NCBI GenBank assembly: GCA_002348045.1
Contig: DDYO01000116.1
Location: 1-24,702 of the forward strand
DNA from: Anaerolineales bacterium UBA2232
Lineage (GTDB): Bacteria > Chloroflexota > Anaerolineae > UBA2200
Reading direction: 5' to 3'
DNA: 24,702 nt
A program made the position numbers and the translations under genes. Below are positions 23,391 through 24,702 of the stretch, one piece after another. Position 1 is the first letter of the stretch, and each line of letters starts with the position of its first letter. The notes under the pieces were generated by a model, which worked only from the letters and a program-made list of their open reading frames with translations, had not been told where the DNA came from and ran no database searches.

Positions 23391-24702
23391 GTGGCAGAGT
23401 CCAATGACATACTGCTACGGATGAGCGACATCAACAAGCGCTTCCCTGGCGTTAGGGCTCTGGAGAGCGTTAGCATCGAGGTCAAGAGAGGCACGGTCCA
23501 CGGCCTCGTGGGGCAAAACGGCGCCGGCAAGAGCACGTTGATGAATGTCCTCTTCGGCCTGCTCCAGCCCGATTCCGGGACCATCACCTTCGATGGTGCC
23601 GATTACCGCGGTATGAGCCCGGCTCTCGCCAAGCAGTTGGGCATCGCCATGGTCCCCCAGATCATCCAGAACCAGCCGTTCATCACGGTGGCAGAGAATC
23701 TCTTTGTCGGCGACTGGCCGGTGAATGGTCGCGGAGTGATTGACTGGGCACGAATGGAGCGCGAAGCAGGCGAGACCTTTGCCGAGATGGGCCTGGACGT
23801 AGACATCAAGGCGACCGCACAAGACCTCAGTGTCGGCCAGCAGCAGATGGTGGAGATTGCCCGTGCCCTGCGTCTGCGGGCCAAACTGATGGTCTTGGAT
23901 GAGCCAACCCCTCCTCTGAACATGGGCGAAGTGCAAACTCTTTTCAAGCTCATCCAATCCCTCAGGGCCAAGGGTGTAACTTTCATCTACATTTCGCACT
24001 ACTTGCAGGAGATCTTTGACATCTGCGATGATGTCACTGTGATGAGGGACGGCAAAGTCGTCAACTCTTGCGAGGTGGACTCCATCGACATGCCCATTTG
24101 CATCCGCCAAATGGTAGGGAGGGACGTCAACCTCTACCCGGAACGGACCAAGTGCATTAGCGAAGACGATGCTATCGAGGTGCGTGGTCTCAACACCACC
24201 TACTTGAGGGACATTTCGTTCCATGTGCGCAAGGGCGAGATCGTTGGACTGGCCGGACTGACCGGCGCAGGACGAACTGAGGTCGGCAAGGCAATCTATG
24301 GACTGGATCCCATCTTGAGCGGAGACATACTGGTGGAAGGGCGCCCCATCACCGTAGGAGGACCTGAAGACGCCTTGATGTACGGTATCGCTTACCTGCC
24401 GGAGGATCGGCGCGGCGAGGGCGCCGTCGTGATTCGGTCGGTCAAAGAGAACATTACGCTATCGTCGTTGAAGGACTATGTCGGGTCCCTGGGATTCATC
24501 CGGAGCAAGGAGGAGCAGCAAGCGGCCCAAGGTTGGGTTGATTCACTCGGAATACGAACCCCGAGCCTCAACCAGATTGTCAGTCTGCTCAGCGGCGGCA
24601 ATCAACAGAAGGTCGTCCTTGCCAAACTACTGGGTACCAAGGCCAAGGTGCTGATCATGGATGAGCCCACCATGGGAATCGATGTGGGTGCCAAGGCCGA
24701 GA
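23391..24702 (+). CDS. Sugar ABC transporter ATPase with two nucleotide-binding domains (RbsA/MglA-like), partial
   Basis: Cytoplasmic ATPase that powers uptake with the binding protein upstream. 437 residues are visible before the window ends. Domain 1: Walker A GQNGAGKST (41-49), Gln90, signature LSVGQQQ (146-152), Walker B VLDEPT with Asp170/Glu171, switch His203. The segment after Walker B reads PTPPLN where PTAALT is usual. Domain 2: the degenerate Walker A GLTGAGRTE (289-297) typical of this subfamily, signature LSGGNQQ (400-406), Walker B LIMDEPTMGIDVGAKAE at the edge. GTG start at 23391 has GGAGG seven bases upstream. About 60-70 C-terminal residues should lie outside. I translated this frame directly and found no stop. 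Confidence 0.94.
   Translation, partial: MAESNDILLRMSDINKRFPGVRALESVSIEVKRGTVHGLVGQNGAGKSTLMNVLFGLLQPDSGTITFDGADYRGMSPALAKQLGIAMVPQIIQNQPFITVAENLFVGDWPVNGRGVIDWARMEREAGETFAEMGLDVDIKATAQDLSVGQQQMVEIARALRLRAKLMVLDEPTPPLNMGEVQTLFKLIQSLRAKGVTFIYISHYLQEIFDICDDVTVMRDGKVVNSCEVDSIDMPICIRQMVGRDVNLYPERTKCISEDDAIEVRGLNTTYLRDISFHVRKGEIVGLAGLTGAGRTEVGKAIYGLDPILSGDILVEGRPITVGGPEDALMYGIAYLPEDRRGEGAVVIRSVKENITLSSLKDYVGSLGFIRSKEEQQAAQGWVDSLGIRTPSLNQIVSLLSGGNQQKVVLAKLLGTKAKVLIMDEPTMGIDVGAKAE

Noticed and set aside
23415..24224. 269-residue open frame on the minus strand
   Set aside because: Antisense shadow of the ABC ATPase, whose Walker and signature motifs are clear.
1..24702. CRISPR arrays, insertion sequences or phage genes
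   Set aside because: No regularly spaced repeats, no transposase, integrase or phage structural genes were seen on either strand.

Overview
The window looks like chromosomal DNA from a GC-rich bacterium (roughly 60% GC by eye). I infer a free-living, probably anaerobic or microaerophilic member of the Chloroflexota (Anaerolineae-like). The hints are lipoproteins and linkers rich in Thr-Pro repeats, separate short secD and secF, a cytochrome b5-like domain of a kind I associate with such bacteria, and a tungsten aldehyde oxidoreductase. No 16S or marker gene here proves this placement.

Left part (1-9.6 kb, all on the minus strand). Transcription first meets a two-gene unit: an RsbX/SpoIIE-like PP2C phosphatase (8896-9621) and a small P-loop NTPase (8506-8880). 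Next comes secD-secF (8402-5986), driven by a full-consensus promoter lying in the 3' end of the NTPase gene and closed by an intrinsic terminator at 5951-5978. Then follows an envelope-stress-like operon: a large YVTN beta-propeller lipoprotein, an OmpR-type response regulator (start and stop overlap in ATGA), an HtrA/DegP-type protease lipoprotein, and a sensor histidine kinase that runs off the window start.

Middle (9.7-12.3 kb, plus strand). A good sigma70-type promoter precedes one long gene that fuses a single c-heme motif, a membrane domain, a cytochrome b5-like domain and an eight-heme hydroxylamine-oxidoreductase-like domain. This is the most unusual protein in the window. A tRNA-Gly(CCC) gene with its own promoter and terminator follows.

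Right part (12.6-24.7 kb). This is an accessory catabolic locus. It holds an atypical HpcH/HpaI aldolase-like protein, two different URO-D-family proteins, a decayed tRNA-Gly copy, a bidirectional terminator, an aldehyde:ferredoxin oxidoreductase (minus) divergent from an aldo/keto reductase with a ferredoxin tail (plus), an enolase paralog lacking several canonical enolase residues, a FadR-type GntR regulator, and the start of a ribose-type sugar ABC transporter (lipoprotein binding protein plus double ATPase, cut by the window end). The regulator and transporter diverge from a nearly mirror-symmetric pair of promoters, and the transporter has a 440-base leader with an intrinsic terminator, which suggests attenuation. 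I read this as an undescribed route for uptake and oxidation of a sugar- or polyol-like or methoxylated compound; the substrate cannot be told from sequence alone. The tRNA gene and its decayed copy flank the aldolase/URO-D genes, which hints at an old insertion.
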